Below are positions 35,426 to 45,172 of a stretch of 64,000 nt of DNA, one piece after another. This stretch comes from JBFGFX01 sp965232455 (GTDB lineage: Bacteria; Pseudomonadota; Gammaproteobacteria; Steroidobacterales; Woeseiaceae), in NCBI GenBank assembly GCA_965232455.1, contig OZ246981.1, positions 5,146,001 to 5,210,000 on the forward strand, given 5' to 3'. Under the pieces are notes generated by a model. It had not been told where the DNA came from. It saw only the letters and a list, made by a program, of their open reading frames with translations, and did no database searches. The position numbers and the translations under genes were made by a program. The stretch's first letter is position 1. The number at the start of each line of letters is the position of its first letter.

Positions 35426-35818
35426 GTGTTTAAGTATGAGTTCTATCAAGAAAACATCCGTGTTCTCGGCATCATCGCCATCGTTGTGGGTATCGGAGCA
35501 TGGTCACTCGACTGGCTCGATATAGTCTATTTGTGCCCGTTCTGCCGCGTGCAGCGTACTGTGATCGCCTTGCTCGGTGTCGTAATGGTCACCGGCTCCA
35601 GTAATTTTATCGTCAAATACATATCGTCTGTGTTTGCCTTTTTCGGCGCCGGGGTTGCAATGAACCAGCATTTTCGTGGCTGGGTTCGGGTGCACAGCGG
35701 CGAGTTCGAGTGGTATGACCCCATCTATCTGGACTCGTTCATACTGTCGTTCCTGGCAATGTTCATTATCATCGCTCAGACGTGGATCATCTGCCTGAGA
35801 AAACGCCGGGACGATTAG
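35426..35818 (+). CDS. DsbB-like membrane thiol protein
   Basis: The GTG at 35426, with tgggga about 8 nt upstream, gives 130 residues with four membrane segments. The motif YLCPFCRVQRTVIALLG matches the first-loop CxxC plus QR of DsbB/BdbC quinone-linked disulfide oxidases. The second periplasmic loop (FRGWVRVHSGEFEWYDPIYL) has no cysteine pair, unlike DsbB. It may therefore only pass electrons between a partner and quinone, or have another role. The 3' end overlaps the lactonase gene on the other strand by 4 bp. Confidence 0.7.
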   Translation: MFKYEFYQENIRVLGIIAIVVGIGAWSLDWLDIVYLCPFCRVQRTVIALLGVVMVTGSSNFIVKYISSVFAFFGAGVAMNQHFRGWVRVHSGEFEWYDPIYLDSFILSFLAMFIIIAQTWIICLRKRRDD

Positions 35819-36651
35819 TGCGCCGACTTCGGGAAAGGCGGTAGCTTGTCGATGTCTCCGGGATCGTGCTGAACGACGACGATGGGTTTGAGCGCGGCAA
35901 TAATGGATTCAAAGCGCTCCATCGATGCCAGGGTATCCGCCCGGCTCAGGTTCCACTTCGACACGATGCGCGTACCGATCTCGTTCTGAAAGTGATAGAG
36001 ATCGCCGCTCAACAGTACGTAGCCCGTTTCAGGCAGCCTGACAAGCAGCCCTGTGTGCCCGGGTGCATGGCCAGGCAACGCGATGATGCTGACACTGCCG
36101 TCGCCGAACACGTCGTGGTCGCCGTCGAAACCAGTCATTGTGGAATCGCCGGCAAACCATGCATGGAACCTCGTACGTGCGTTGCCGGGTGGATTTTCGC
36201 GAATCCAGTTGATGCTTGATTCATGCATGAGGAGCGTCGCCTCGGAAAAGTCAGCCGCCTGTCCGATGTGATCGCCATGAAAATGGCTGATTCCAAGAAA
36301 GTCCACGTCTGATGGATCAAAGCCGACCGCGGCGAGTTGATCCTCGATTGTCTGGCTGATCGTCATTAGCCAGCCATCGCGCGACTCGGTATTGCCGAGA
36401 TAGTCGCGAGCGATACCAGCATCCCACAAGAGCAACTGGTCGCCGTTACGGACCAAGTAACAGCCATTGCTGATGGTTGCCGATTGGCCGTCGTAGGTGT
36501 ACGTGTCAGAAAAGTAGCTGATGTCGTCGATGACCATCTCTCCGCAATCCAGCCGCCATAGCTCGACATCAGCGGCCAGCACGGATCCGGCGAAAAGTGA
36601 CAGCAGCGGCACTAAGCCGGGTCGCGTGCGGTCTACATATCGGGAAATCAT
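35815..36651 (-). CDS. Exported metallo-beta-lactamase-fold hydrolase (AHL lactonase-like)
   Basis: The ATG at 36651 (a GTG at 36660 gives three more residues) starts a signal peptide (GLVPLLSLFAGSVLAA). Metal ligands are complete: SHFHGDHIG (HxHxDH), PGHAPGH, SGDLYHF and VQHDP. The N-terminal LDCGEMVIDDISYFSDTYTY and CYLVRNGDQLLLWDAGI are typical of the N-acyl-homoserine lactonase branch. Because of its export signal it could destroy lactones outside the cytoplasm, but other esters or lactones are equally possible. It is divergent from an Lrp/AsnC regulator. Confidence 0.85.
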   Translation of the reverse strand: MISRYVDRTRPGLVPLLSLFAGSVLAADVELWRLDCGEMVIDDISYFSDTYTYDGQSATISNGCYLVRNGDQLLLWDAGIARDYLGNTESRDGWLMTISQTIEDQLAAVGFDPSDVDFLGISHFHGDHIGQAADFSEATLLMHESSINWIRENPPGNARTRFHAWFAGDSTMTGFDGDHDVFGDGSVSIIALPGHAPGHTGLLVRLPETGYVLLSGDLYHFQNEIGTRIVSKWNLSRADTLASMERFESIIAALKPIVVVQHDPGDIDKLPPFPKSAH

Positions 36652-36766
36652 CGTTGTCACCAGTTCGGGAAGCGGAGTCGCCGGCTACTATAGCTTTGTG
36701 CCGGCGCACAATTTCTCGAAAATATCGGCGGCAAACGCACAAATTCTGCAACCGTAAAAGGTCAAT

Positions 36767-37219
36767 ATGACACCCAATCGCCCGCTTGACGACAAGGACC
36801 TGGAGATTCTGAGGCTACTTCAGGACGATGCGTGGATCACCCACACGGCAGTCGGCGAAATCGTGCATCTGTCGGCCAGCGCAGTGCAGCGGCGTATCCG
36901 CAGATTACGAGAAGATGGAGTTATCACGGGCGCGAGAGCGACTGTCGACGCCACAAAAACCGGGCATTGTCTGCGTATTTACCTGTTGCTCGAGCTGCAC
37001 AATGACGGTGCCGAGAGTCTGGAGGCATTCGAGAAAGAACTGGCGGCCTACCCGGAAATCACTCGCGTCGATCTCCTGAGCGGCAAGTTTGACATCATCG
37101 TCGTGCTCGACTGCCGCGACATGGCGAGCTTTACTGACATTGCCATGACGACGATCAACCGTAACTCGAACGTTCGGCATTGTTGGACGTTAATAAAACT
37201 GAAAACGCTGGCCGACTGA
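36767..37219 (+). CDS. Lrp/AsnC-family transcriptional regulator
   Basis: A 150-residue regulator. The N-terminal winged HTH (LDDKDLEILRLLQDDAWITH, LSASAVQRRIRRLREDGVIT) is followed by the ligand-binding RAM domain (about 65-145; LRIYLLLELHNDGAESLEAF, KFDIIVVLDCRDMASFTDIA). Ribosome-binding site aaagg 7 nt upstream. It is divergently placed with the exported lactonase across 115 bp and probably controls it or itself in response to a small ligand such as an amino acid (inference). Confidence 0.9.
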   Translation: MTPNRPLDDKDLEILRLLQDDAWITHTAVGEIVHLSASAVQRRIRRLREDGVITGARATVDATKTGHCLRIYLLLELHNDGAESLEAFEKELAAYPEITRVDLLSGKFDIIVVLDCRDMASFTDIAMTTINRNSNVRHCWTLIKLKTLAD

Positions 37220-37390
37220 ATGCGCTCCAGGTGGATGCGACGCGAGGAAACTAAATCGCCGAAGCGCGCCGCCAGCAGGTGTGGGTGTGAGGGAAGCGGC
37301 TAGTGCCGTACCTGGGTCAAAGCCTGCTTCTGACCGTAAGGGGCCTCTCACTGAGAACAAGATTCAGTGACGGGCTGATTCATGACCCGG

Positions 37391-38380
37391 TTAAGACCCG
37401 AGGAACCTGATTAATTCGGCATTGAAGATATCGGGCGCTTCTTCATGGGGGTTGTGGCCGACGTTCGGAATCAGAATCACCTCGCCATTGGGAAAGACGC
37501 TTGCAGCATGTCTGGCTTCTTCCGCATAGGTCGGATAGTCCTCCTGGCCACCCAGGATCAGCGTTGGCGTTTCGATGTGCTGCCAATCGTTGACGACGGT
37601 ATCCATGTTCCGCATATGCCCGGTCAATTGATAGACGTAGGCCATTTGTGGCCAGTCACCACTGAGCCGATTACCGTAGCGAATGCGCATGTGCTCCAGA
37701 TAATCCGGTTTCCACTGCACATAGTTTCTTTCCGCCCAGTTCAATAACGAGGTATAGACAGCGCCCATATCCGGATTGGCGTCAACCTCACCGGTTAACG
37801 GTTGAAAGCCACGCCCCCCGCGACGATCTGTCAGGCCGACCTGGTTTACGGTCACCAGGTGAGTGATCCGTTCCGGGTAGAGAAAGGCAAAGCGGGTGAC
37901 CATCTGACCCCCGATGGAATGACCGACCAGGGCAGCCTGTTCGATACCCAGGTGATCCATCAGCCGCGCAGTATTGGACGCCCACAGATTCATGCTGTAG
38001 GGGATTTCCGGCTTGGAGGACTTGCCCCATCCCAGACGGTCCTTGGCGATGACCCGGTAACCTTCTTCGCTCAGAGCTCTGATCTGGTCTTCCCAATACC
38101 AGCTGTAGTAGAGACCGCCATGATGGAAGATGACGGTGCGGCCGTTAGCCGCGCCGGTTGGTTCAACGTCCATGTAGGCAACGCGCACGTCTTCTCCATA
38201 GACGCTGAAATTTAAGTACTCAACCGGATAGGGATACTCATATTCCTCGAGGTTGATCGATACCGGACCCCAGCCGGCGGGTGGCGACTGCGGCGGTGCT
38301 GACTGGGCTGAGACCAGGCTTGAAGTGCAAACAGCGATCGCTGTCAGCAGGGCAAGCGAACGATTAGAACGAAGGCACAT
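37391..38380 (-). CDS. Exported alpha/beta hydrolase
   Basis: The ATG at 38380 has a strong aggagga site 9 nt upstream and begins a signal peptide (NRSLALLTAIAVCTSSLVSAQ); 329 residues. The alpha/beta hydrolase fold shows the oxyanion segment FHHGGLYYSW, the nucleophile elbow GHSIGGQ, the acid region LILGGQEDYP and the catalytic His in VGHNPHEE. Relatives include epoxide hydrolases, esterases and haloalkane dehalogenases; the substrate cannot be assigned. Stand-alone gene. Confidence 0.87.
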   Translation of the reverse strand: MCLRSNRSLALLTAIAVCTSSLVSAQSAPPQSPPAGWGPVSINLEEYEYPYPVEYLNFSVYGEDVRVAYMDVEPTGAANGRTVIFHHGGLYYSWYWEDQIRALSEEGYRVIAKDRLGWGKSSKPEIPYSMNLWASNTARLMDHLGIEQAALVGHSIGGQMVTRFAFLYPERITHLVTVNQVGLTDRRGGRGFQPLTGEVDANPDMGAVYTSLLNWAERNYVQWKPDYLEHMRIRYGNRLSGDWPQMAYVYQLTGHMRNMDTVVNDWQHIETPTLILGGQEDYPTYAEEARHAASVFPNGEVILIPNVGHNPHEEAPDIFNAELIRFLGS

Positions 38381-38622
38381 TATTGCGGTTCCTCCTGGTT
38401 TGAACCACGTAATTGGAAAATAAACCAAGTCAGAGAAAAAGCATATCCGCTCCGGCCCTATTTGTTGCGATCTATGGATTCAGTTGGCGCTGTGCCTGCG
38501 ATTGGCCGGTGGCTGCCGGTCGGAAGTCGACGAATTCAACATTCAGAGTGGCCACTCGTGGAGGAAGCTCACGCTGGTCGTCAGTGCGGTAACGTAGCGA
38601 AAACGGCTAGGCTCAAGACTCA

Positions 38623-41250
38623 TTATCGTTCGCGTGCTAACACTTCGTCGACAGATTTGATTAGCGCCTGAATCCGAATATCCAGACCCTCATTACCGTA
38701 TCCCATCGCGCCAAGTATCATCGAATAGGTACTAATCACTCTAAATAGCTGAGGGTGCGCGCGCTCGCTACGTCTTGTAAACAATAGAAGGGTTTCCCCC
38801 GCTTTCCGGCTCAAGGGTTCTGCTTCGTCCAACCGACCTGACTCTATAAGCAGGCTCGCCAGGTTATGGAGGTCAATAGCGACGGCGGGATGCTCGCTGC
38901 CGAGGTTGGCCTCGTCGACTTTCAGGGCCCGGCGCATCAATGATTCTGCTTCCGCCAACCGGCCGGTGTCACCCAGCAGGCTCGCCAGATTGTTGAGGGC
39001 GCGGGCGACACTGGGATGATTGTTGCCAAAGCTGGTCTCGAAGATTAGTAGAGCGCGGCGCATCAGTGGTTCGGCCTCCGCGCGTCGGTTGGTGTCCTGA
39101 AGCAGGCCCGCCAGGTTAACGAGGTGAGTGGCAATGGTAGGATGCTCACTGCCGAGATTGGCCTCACTGATTAGCAGGGCGCGACGCATCAGCGGTTCGG
39201 CCTCCACTTGCCGGTCGGTTTCACTAAGCAGGGTAGCCAGGTCATTGAGGTCATTGGCATTGGTGGGGTGCTCGCCGCCCAAGCTGGCTTCATTGATTGA
39301 CAGGGCACGGCGAATCAGCGGTTCGGCCTCTGTCAATCGACCGGTATCACGAAGCAAGCCCGCCAAGTTGCTGAGGTTAGCGGCGACGGTGGGATGTTTG
39401 TCGCCCAAGCTGGCCTCATTGATTAGCAGGGCGCGACGGATCAGTGGTTCAGCCTCGTGGAACAGATTCTTGACTACTAGGTATTGTCCCAGTCCGGTCA
39501 TCAACCGGGTGGTGACATCGGGGACGCCGGCAACGTCGGCCGCGTGAATGAATTGCTCGATGTGGGGCCTTAATGACTGCCAGACCGGCCAGGAGCGGAC
39601 GTCGTTGGCGGGCGGTTCGAGTGGCAGGGCACGATGGATTAACTCGCCTGCAATGCACAAAGAGTCTCCATAGTCACAGTCACCAAGTCGCGATTGCGTG
39701 ATCTCTTGCACCAGCCGGTGAATGCAAAAGTGGCGGTTGTTTGTCTGCCATTTCAACAATGACAGGCTTTCCAATTCCTCAAGTAGATCCTCCGGGTCGA
39801 GGAGTTGCAGCGCGGCCGTACTATCCAGTTTAGAAACAACTGTCAACGCATCGAATGCGACCTCGAAGGTCTCGCGTGGAATGGGTTCGGGAGCAAACCA
39901 GCTGAGTGCGTTGAGCAGCATCTGGGCGCCGCCGCTGAGCTGCCGAAAGCTGGTTTCCCAGGCAACGGCGAGGCTTCGCGGGTAATCCATCGCTCGATCG
40001 TCATGCCAGTGGCGCAGCTTTTCCTCTTGTTCTGTCCACCGTTGTTGGTAGACCTCGAGGCTGATACGCTTTTTGTTGATAAACGCTGCGGCCTGTTCGA
40101 GTGCCAACGCCAGTCCATCCATGGTCCGGGCTAGCGTATGGGCAGCATCCACATCGGCATCGGAGGTCATGCGCCGGTTTCTGGTCTTATCAAGTAGAAA
40201 GTCTGCGGCGTCGTCTTCGCTCAGGGTATCGAGTGCCACGGAGCGAATACTGTCGCTCCAGTCGGTGCGTCGCGAGGTGATGAGGACATGCCCGCGTTGA
40301 AAGGAGGGTAACAGTCGGGTCACCGCCCTGGCGGCCTCCAGGGTGTCAACGTTGTCAAGGATCAACAACCAACCAGAGTGTTTATTAAACCAGCCTAACG
40401 CAGCGGCGACCTGCTGCTCCTGTTCCTGTGCCTCCTGTTCTGCCAGATCGAACACCCGCATGCCGCAGAGTTCAGCGAGATTGCGCTCGAGGTTTTTTGG
40501 AGAGTCGGCGTTAACAAACAGGCAGGCGGAATAATCCTGTAGGCAATGCCAAGCATACTCTACGGCCAGGCGGGTTTTGCCGACACCGCCAAGACCGTGT
40601 ATCGCCTGTTTTGCAACAATCGCCGTCGCTTCACCAGAGCCAGTTGACAAATTGGCCTGAATCTCGGCGACAAAGTCTTTGCGGCCTTTGAACAGGGGCC
40701 CCAGGGAATCGTAGGGCAGGTTATGCAGCAAAGGCTCGCTGGCATTAGGCAGCTTGAAACCGTCGCGCAAAACCAATCGCGCCAATTGTTGGGTAGAGTC
40801 GAATTGATTATGGTCTTTACCGCTGGCGCAGATTTCGTCGATAAATTGTTGTTGCCGCGACGCTTCCGCTTGTGACTGCTCAGCAGGATAATTTTCTAGG
40901 TAGGCCGGTGTCGCGAAATAGACGTAGACCGGTTTGGCCTCAGCCCGCGCACCACCCAGACGATCTCCCATTGCGAAATGGTACTCCCATTGGGTATAGG
41001 AGCGTCTGGGTGTACTCGCCGGAATCGCAGTGGCTTCCGGTTCCCAGCCATACGCGGAGCCAACTAACGCGATGACACGATCACAGGAGTCAATGTATTC
41101 CTCTAGTTTTTCCAGCAGCGTTCCCCCGTGCTGTTGGAAGTCTTCCTGCACCACCACGTCAGCGCCAACCGCAGCCAGATCACTACGCAGAGTATCGCGA
41201 CACACCTTGAATTGTCCGGTAACAGCTGAGAGAAAAATGCGTTCCTTCAC
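38623..41250 (-). CDS. DUF4062-NB-ARC-TPR protein (NLR-like STAND ATPase)
   Basis: An 875-residue protein starting with GTG. Residues 1-110 form a DUF4062 domain (RIFLSAVTGQFKVCRDTLRS, CDRVIALVGSAYGWEPEA, YTQWEYHFAM), related to TIR and other effector folds. The NB-ARC ATPase follows with P-loop GLGGVGKT (219-226), Walker B WLLILDNVD (294-302) and HVLITSRRTDW. A helical segment comes next, then at least five kinesin-light-chain TPRs of 42 residues (EAEPLIRRALLINEASLG..HP type, about 615-825). This is the plan of plant and animal NLRs and of bacterial STAND defence proteins: effector, switch, sensor. An antiviral role is plausible but unproved. No partner gene is next to it. Confidence 0.9.
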   Translation of the reverse strand: MKERIFLSAVTGQFKVCRDTLRSDLAAVGADVVVQEDFQQHGGTLLEKLEEYIDSCDRVIALVGSAYGWEPEATAIPASTPRRSYTQWEYHFAMGDRLGGARAEAKPVYVYFATPAYLENYPAEQSQAEASRQQQFIDEICASGKDHNQFDSTQQLARLVLRDGFKLPNASEPLLHNLPYDSLGPLFKGRKDFVAEIQANLSTGSGEATAIVAKQAIHGLGGVGKTRLAVEYAWHCLQDYSACLFVNADSPKNLERNLAELCGMRVFDLAEQEAQEQEQQVAAALGWFNKHSGWLLILDNVDTLEAARAVTRLLPSFQRGHVLITSRRTDWSDSIRSVALDTLSEDDAADFLLDKTRNRRMTSDADVDAAHTLARTMDGLALALEQAAAFINKKRISLEVYQQRWTEQEEKLRHWHDDRAMDYPRSLAVAWETSFRQLSGGAQMLLNALSWFAPEPIPRETFEVAFDALTVVSKLDSTAALQLLDPEDLLEELESLSLLKWQTNNRHFCIHRLVQEITQSRLGDCDYGDSLCIAGELIHRALPLEPPANDVRSWPVWQSLRPHIEQFIHAADVAGVPDVTTRLMTGLGQYLVVKNLFHEAEPLIRRALLINEASLGDKHPTVAANLSNLAGLLRDTGRLTEAEPLIRRALSINEASLGGEHPTNANDLNDLATLLSETDRQVEAEPLMRRALLISEANLGSEHPTIATHLVNLAGLLQDTNRRAEAEPLMRRALLIFETSFGNNHPSVARALNNLASLLGDTGRLAEAESLMRRALKVDEANLGSEHPAVAIDLHNLASLLIESGRLDEAEPLSRKAGETLLLFTRRSERAHPQLFRVISTYSMILGAMGYGNEGLDIRIQALIKSVDEVLARER

Positions 41251-41978
41251 TTCACCAATTCCCTCACGGTACAGCTTGTCTCCGGTTTCCTCGAAAAGCG
41301 AAGCTTGTTGGTAAACTGGCCAATATTGACTAGCGCCTGCCTCTTCCAGCTCTATTGTGTTGAAAAACTCCGATCGATACTACATCTGTAAGATCAACCG
41401 GGAATTCGAACTACCTCGCCCACAGGCTGCGTTCGCGCCGAGACAGGTTGGCTTCGTCAATTTGGACGCCGGCTTACCCGACGAGGCGCCTTTGAGCGGA
41501 GATTCAAACCGACGCTAGACCAACGGCGGTGAGCGAGGTGGGTGAGGATTACGCGTTCATCGCGCTGTTGTTTCCGATCGGCTTATCCGGTCCAGCGTTG
41601 CGCGCTTCGTGAAACGTCTGCGATCGGCGTCTTTTTGGATGTTCATCTCGGATTTATACTCGGTTTTCCCGGTCACGCCTTACTGCGAGTTTATACACGG
41701 AATTTACCGCTTTACGGCCCCCATCATATCGGTTGATGAATCCAGAGCTTGGAATGGAATTGGAGCGAGTTCCAAAGAAATCGAAACCAGCTTGCCAACC
41801 ATTTCATAGCCCGAGGGGCTTGCGCGAGTTCACGGCAATAAACACACTTGTCAACTTCCAACGTGCTTCTGATGCCGTCAAACTTCACGAAGAATTTCCG
41901 AGTTCTACGACGTAGACATTTGAGCGTCCAGACTCCGCCGCTAAGGCAACGAATCCGCATGACTACAGGACCCTCCCC
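41251..41978. other. Intergenic region upstream of the VPS10/BNR gene
   Basis: About 730 bp with no gene I can support. The segment gtgttgaaaaactcc near 41352 resembles IS-end wording but has no transposase beside it. The region should include the promoters of both divergent neighbours. Confidence 0.45.
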
Positions 41979-44900
41979 ATGATCAATCATCGCGCTCTCA
42001 CCAATGCCGCCCTCTCACTCATCCTGCTCGTGGCGGGCGTCCAAATCCCGGTGGCGCATTCCCAGGACGCCTATGCCCCGGCGCTTTATGACGCTATGGA
42101 ATATCGTTTGGTCGGACCGTACCGCGGCGGCCGCTCGGCAACCGTAACCGGCGTTCCCGGCGACCGGGCTACCTATTACTTCGGCGCCACGGGCGGCGGT
42201 GTCTGGAAGTCCGACGACGGCGGCAGCAAGTGGCGCAACATCTCCGACGGCTTCTTCGGCGGGTCCGTCGGCGCCGTGGCCGTGTCCGAGTTCGATCCCA
42301 ACGTGATCTATGCCGGCCTCGGCGAGAAAACCGTGCGCGGTAACGTGTCCTCGAACTTCGGTGTCTGGAAGTCTACGGACGCAGGAAAAACCTGGAATTT
42401 CCTCGGTCTGGAGGCGACGCGTCACATAGGCCGCATCCGCGTTCACCCCACGAATCCCGATATCGTTTACGTCGCCGCGATGGGCGACCTGTGGCAGCCT
42501 GGCGAAGCTCGCGGCGTGTACAAGAGTACCGATGGTGGCGAGACCTGGGACAAGGTGCTCTTCGCCAACGAAGATGCCGGCGCCGTCGATCTCGTGTTCC
42601 AGCCGGGAAACCCGAGGATCATCTACGCCAGTACCTGGAACGTGCGCCGCACGCCCCACGGCTTCTCGAGCGGCGGGCCGGGCTCAGACCTGTGGAAAAG
42701 CACCGACTCCGGCGCCACCTGGGAAAAGCTGTCGGAGCTTCCGAACATGCCGGAGGGGCCCCTCGGAATCATCGGCGTGACCGTCTCGCCCGCCAATCCC
42801 GATCGCGTCTGGGCGATCATCGAAGCCGAGGACGGCGGGGTGTTTCGCTCCGACGATGCCGGCGAGACCTGGGAAAAGACAAACAGCGACCGCGCCCTGC
42901 GTTCGCGGGCCTGGTACTACACGCGGATCATCGCGGACTCCCAGGACGAGAATAAGGTCTACGTGATGAACGTCTCCTATGGCGTATCCACGGACGGCGG
43001 AAAGACCTTCAGCCTGCACAATGCTCCCCACGGTGATCATCACGATCTGTGGATAGATCCGGCGGACAATGAGCGCATGATCATCGCCGATGACGGAGGC
43101 GCGCAGGTGTCTACCGACGGGGGAGACAGTTGGACGACGTATCACAACCAACCGACGACTCAGTTCTATCGGGTTGCGACCGACGATCACTTCCCGTACC
43201 GCATCTACGGTGCTCAGCAGGACAACTCGGCGATCCGTATTCTGCACCGGTCCGATGGCGTTGCCATTACGGAACGGGACTGGGAAGACACGGCCGGCGG
43301 CGAGAGCGCGTATCACGCCATCGACCCGGACGACAACGACATCATCTACGGAGGTACCTACAAGGGCTACCTCTACCGTTTAAACCACGCGAACGGCCAG
43401 CGCCGGGGCATTAACGTCTGGCCCCTGAATCCTGCAGGTTCCGGCGTCGAGGTCATGAAGTACCGCTTCAACTGGAACTTCCCAACTTTTTTCTCGCACC
43501 ACGATTCAGACAAGCTTTACGCCTTTTCGCATCGGGTGCACGTGTCCAGAAGCGAGGGCCAGAACTGGGACACGATCAGCCCGGATCTCACCCGTGCGAT
43601 CCCCGAGACCCTCGTTTCCTCGGGCGGGCCGATCACCCAGGACAACACCGGCGTCGAGTACTACGCAACGATCCTCACGGCGAACGAGAGCCCCTACGAA
43701 GAGGGTGTGCTCTGGACCGGCTCCGATGACGGATTGATTCATCTCACGCGCGACGGCGGTAGAACCTGGAATGACGTCACGCCCCCGAACGCCCCCGATC
43801 TGCTGATGTGGAATTCGATCGATATCCATCCCACGCAGTCGGGCGGCGCCTACGTGGCCGGCACGATGTACAAAGCCGGAGACTTCACGCCCTACCTGTA
43901 CAAGACCACGAATTACGGCAGGAACTGGACCAGGATCACCGATGGGATCGACGATCTGCACTTCACGCGCGTCGTGCGAGCGGACCCGGAGCGTCCGGGC
44001 TTGCTCTATGCAGGCACGGAATACGGTATGTACGTCTCCTTCGACGACGGCCGCAATTGGGAGCCGTTCCAACTGAATCTGCCCGAGGTTCCGATTACGG
44101 ATTTGCAGGTCCGCGACCTGAATCTGATCGTGGCAACCCAGGGGCGCGGCTTCTGGATCATCGACGACCTTACGCCGCTTCATCAGCTCGATGAGTCCGT
44201 CGCGGAGGCGGACGTCCACCTGTTTGAACCCAAGCCGAGCTATCGGATGCGGCAGCCCAGTCGGGGCGAGCGTGACCCGCTCCTCGAAGGTGAGAACCAT
44301 CCCGCGGGTGTGATGTTCTACTTCAATCTCAATGAAACCCCGGATGAAGACAATCCCGCGAGTATCGAGATCCTCGAATCGGACGGTACGCTCATAAAAC
44401 GATTTGAGAGCAAGATTGAAGGAGAGGGCGACGAGCTGTCTGCGGGCAATGCGGAAGACGACGGCGACACGCTGGAAGCCGAGGAGGGATCCAATCTATT
44501 TGTTTGGGATATGCGTTACCCGGATGCGGTGTCTTTCGAGGGCCTCATTCTGTACTCCTCCAATACGAAGGGGCCGGTCGCCGTGCCGGGCACGTATCGA
44601 GCGCGTTTGAACTTCGGCGGCCAGACCGTTGAGCAGGAGTTCGAGATCCTGAAAGATCCGCGGGTGAACAGCTCTCAAAGGGATCTGCAAGCGCAGTTCG
44701 ATTTCCTGATCAAAGTGCGGGACAAGCTCTCCGAGGCGAACCAGGCGGTGATCGATATTCGCAAGATGTACGATGACTTCGATTATCTCGAAGCCAAGCT
44801 CGGGGACAACGCGGAAGCAGAGCCGATCCTCGAGGCCATCGCTTCTCTGCGCGAAGAAGCCAGCGTGATCGAAAACAACCTGCACGAGACGCGCAACGAG

Positions 44901-45137
44901 GCTTACCAGGACCCGCTCAACTTCGGTATCAAGCTCAACAACAAACTGGCGTACCTCGCGACGCACGAGTCCGCGGGAGACTTTCGACCCACGCATCAGG
45001 GCGAGGCCTATCGCCAGGAAGTGTCCGCCCTGATCGATCGGGAGATTGCGGCGCTCGACGAACTCCTCGAGGATCGCGTGCCGGAGATCAATTTGATGAT
45101 CGGACTGCAGGAGATTGAGATGTTGAGCACGCCGTGA
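41979..45137 (+). CDS. Exported VPS10/BNR-repeat beta-propeller protein
   Basis: A 1052-residue protein with a signal peptide (LSLILLVAGVQIPVAHSQDA). Many BNR/Asp-box repeats are visible (GVWKSDDGGSKWRNIS, GVWKSTDAGKTWNFLG, GVYKSTDGGETWDKVL, LWKSTDSGATWEKLSE, VFRSDDAGETWEKTNS), as in the sortilin-type ten-bladed propeller. The C-terminal 300 residues are a beta-sandwich (PVAVPGTYRARLNFGGQTVE) and a helical segment. This large form is common in gammaproteobacteria and Bacteroidetes and is often called a glycosyl hydrolase, but no catalytic residues can be pointed to; it may act in protein or glycan binding. Its last codons are duplicated downstream of the SIR2-STAND gene. Confidence 0.85.
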   Translation: MINHRALTNAALSLILLVAGVQIPVAHSQDAYAPALYDAMEYRLVGPYRGGRSATVTGVPGDRATYYFGATGGGVWKSDDGGSKWRNISDGFFGGSVGAVAVSEFDPNVIYAGLGEKTVRGNVSSNFGVWKSTDAGKTWNFLGLEATRHIGRIRVHPTNPDIVYVAAMGDLWQPGEARGVYKSTDGGETWDKVLFANEDAGAVDLVFQPGNPRIIYASTWNVRRTPHGFSSGGPGSDLWKSTDSGATWEKLSELPNMPEGPLGIIGVTVSPANPDRVWAIIEAEDGGVFRSDDAGETWEKTNSDRALRSRAWYYTRIIADSQDENKVYVMNVSYGVSTDGGKTFSLHNAPHGDHHDLWIDPADNERMIIADDGGAQVSTDGGDSWTTYHNQPTTQFYRVATDDHFPYRIYGAQQDNSAIRILHRSDGVAITERDWEDTAGGESAYHAIDPDDNDIIYGGTYKGYLYRLNHANGQRRGINVWPLNPAGSGVEVMKYRFNWNFPTFFSHHDSDKLYAFSHRVHVSRSEGQNWDTISPDLTRAIPETLVSSGGPITQDNTGVEYYATILTANESPYEEGVLWTGSDDGLIHLTRDGGRTWNDVTPPNAPDLLMWNSIDIHPTQSGGAYVAGTMYKAGDFTPYLYKTTNYGRNWTRITDGIDDLHFTRVVRADPERPGLLYAGTEYGMYVSFDDGRNWEPFQLNLPEVPITDLQVRDLNLIVATQGRGFWIIDDLTPLHQLDESVAEADVHLFEPKPSYRMRQPSRGERDPLLEGENHPAGVMFYFNLNETPDEDNPASIEILESDGTLIKRFESKIEGEGDELSAGNAEDDGDTLEAEEGSNLFVWDMRYPDAVSFEGLILYSSNTKGPVAVPGTYRARLNFGGQTVEQEFEILKDPRVNSSQRDLQAQFDFLIKVRDKLSEANQAVIDIRKMYDDFDYLEAKLGDNAEAEPILEAIASLREEASVIENNLHETRNEAYQDPLNFGIKLNNKLAYLATHESAGDFRPTHQGEAYRQEVSALIDREIAALDELLEDRVPEINLMIGLQEIEMLSTP

Positions 45138-45172
45138 CCTAGGGGCCTGTAGAGAGTTCTCGTATGACCAAA
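45107..45172 (+). repeat. 66-bp direct repeat, left copy (3' end of the VPS10/BNR gene)
   Basis: It starts in the last ten codons (gcaggagattgaga...) and continues past the stop through cctaggggcctgtagagag to about 45172. About 61 of 66 positions match 49551-49616 in the same orientation. The reading frame up to the stop is kept in both copies. Confidence 0.85.
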
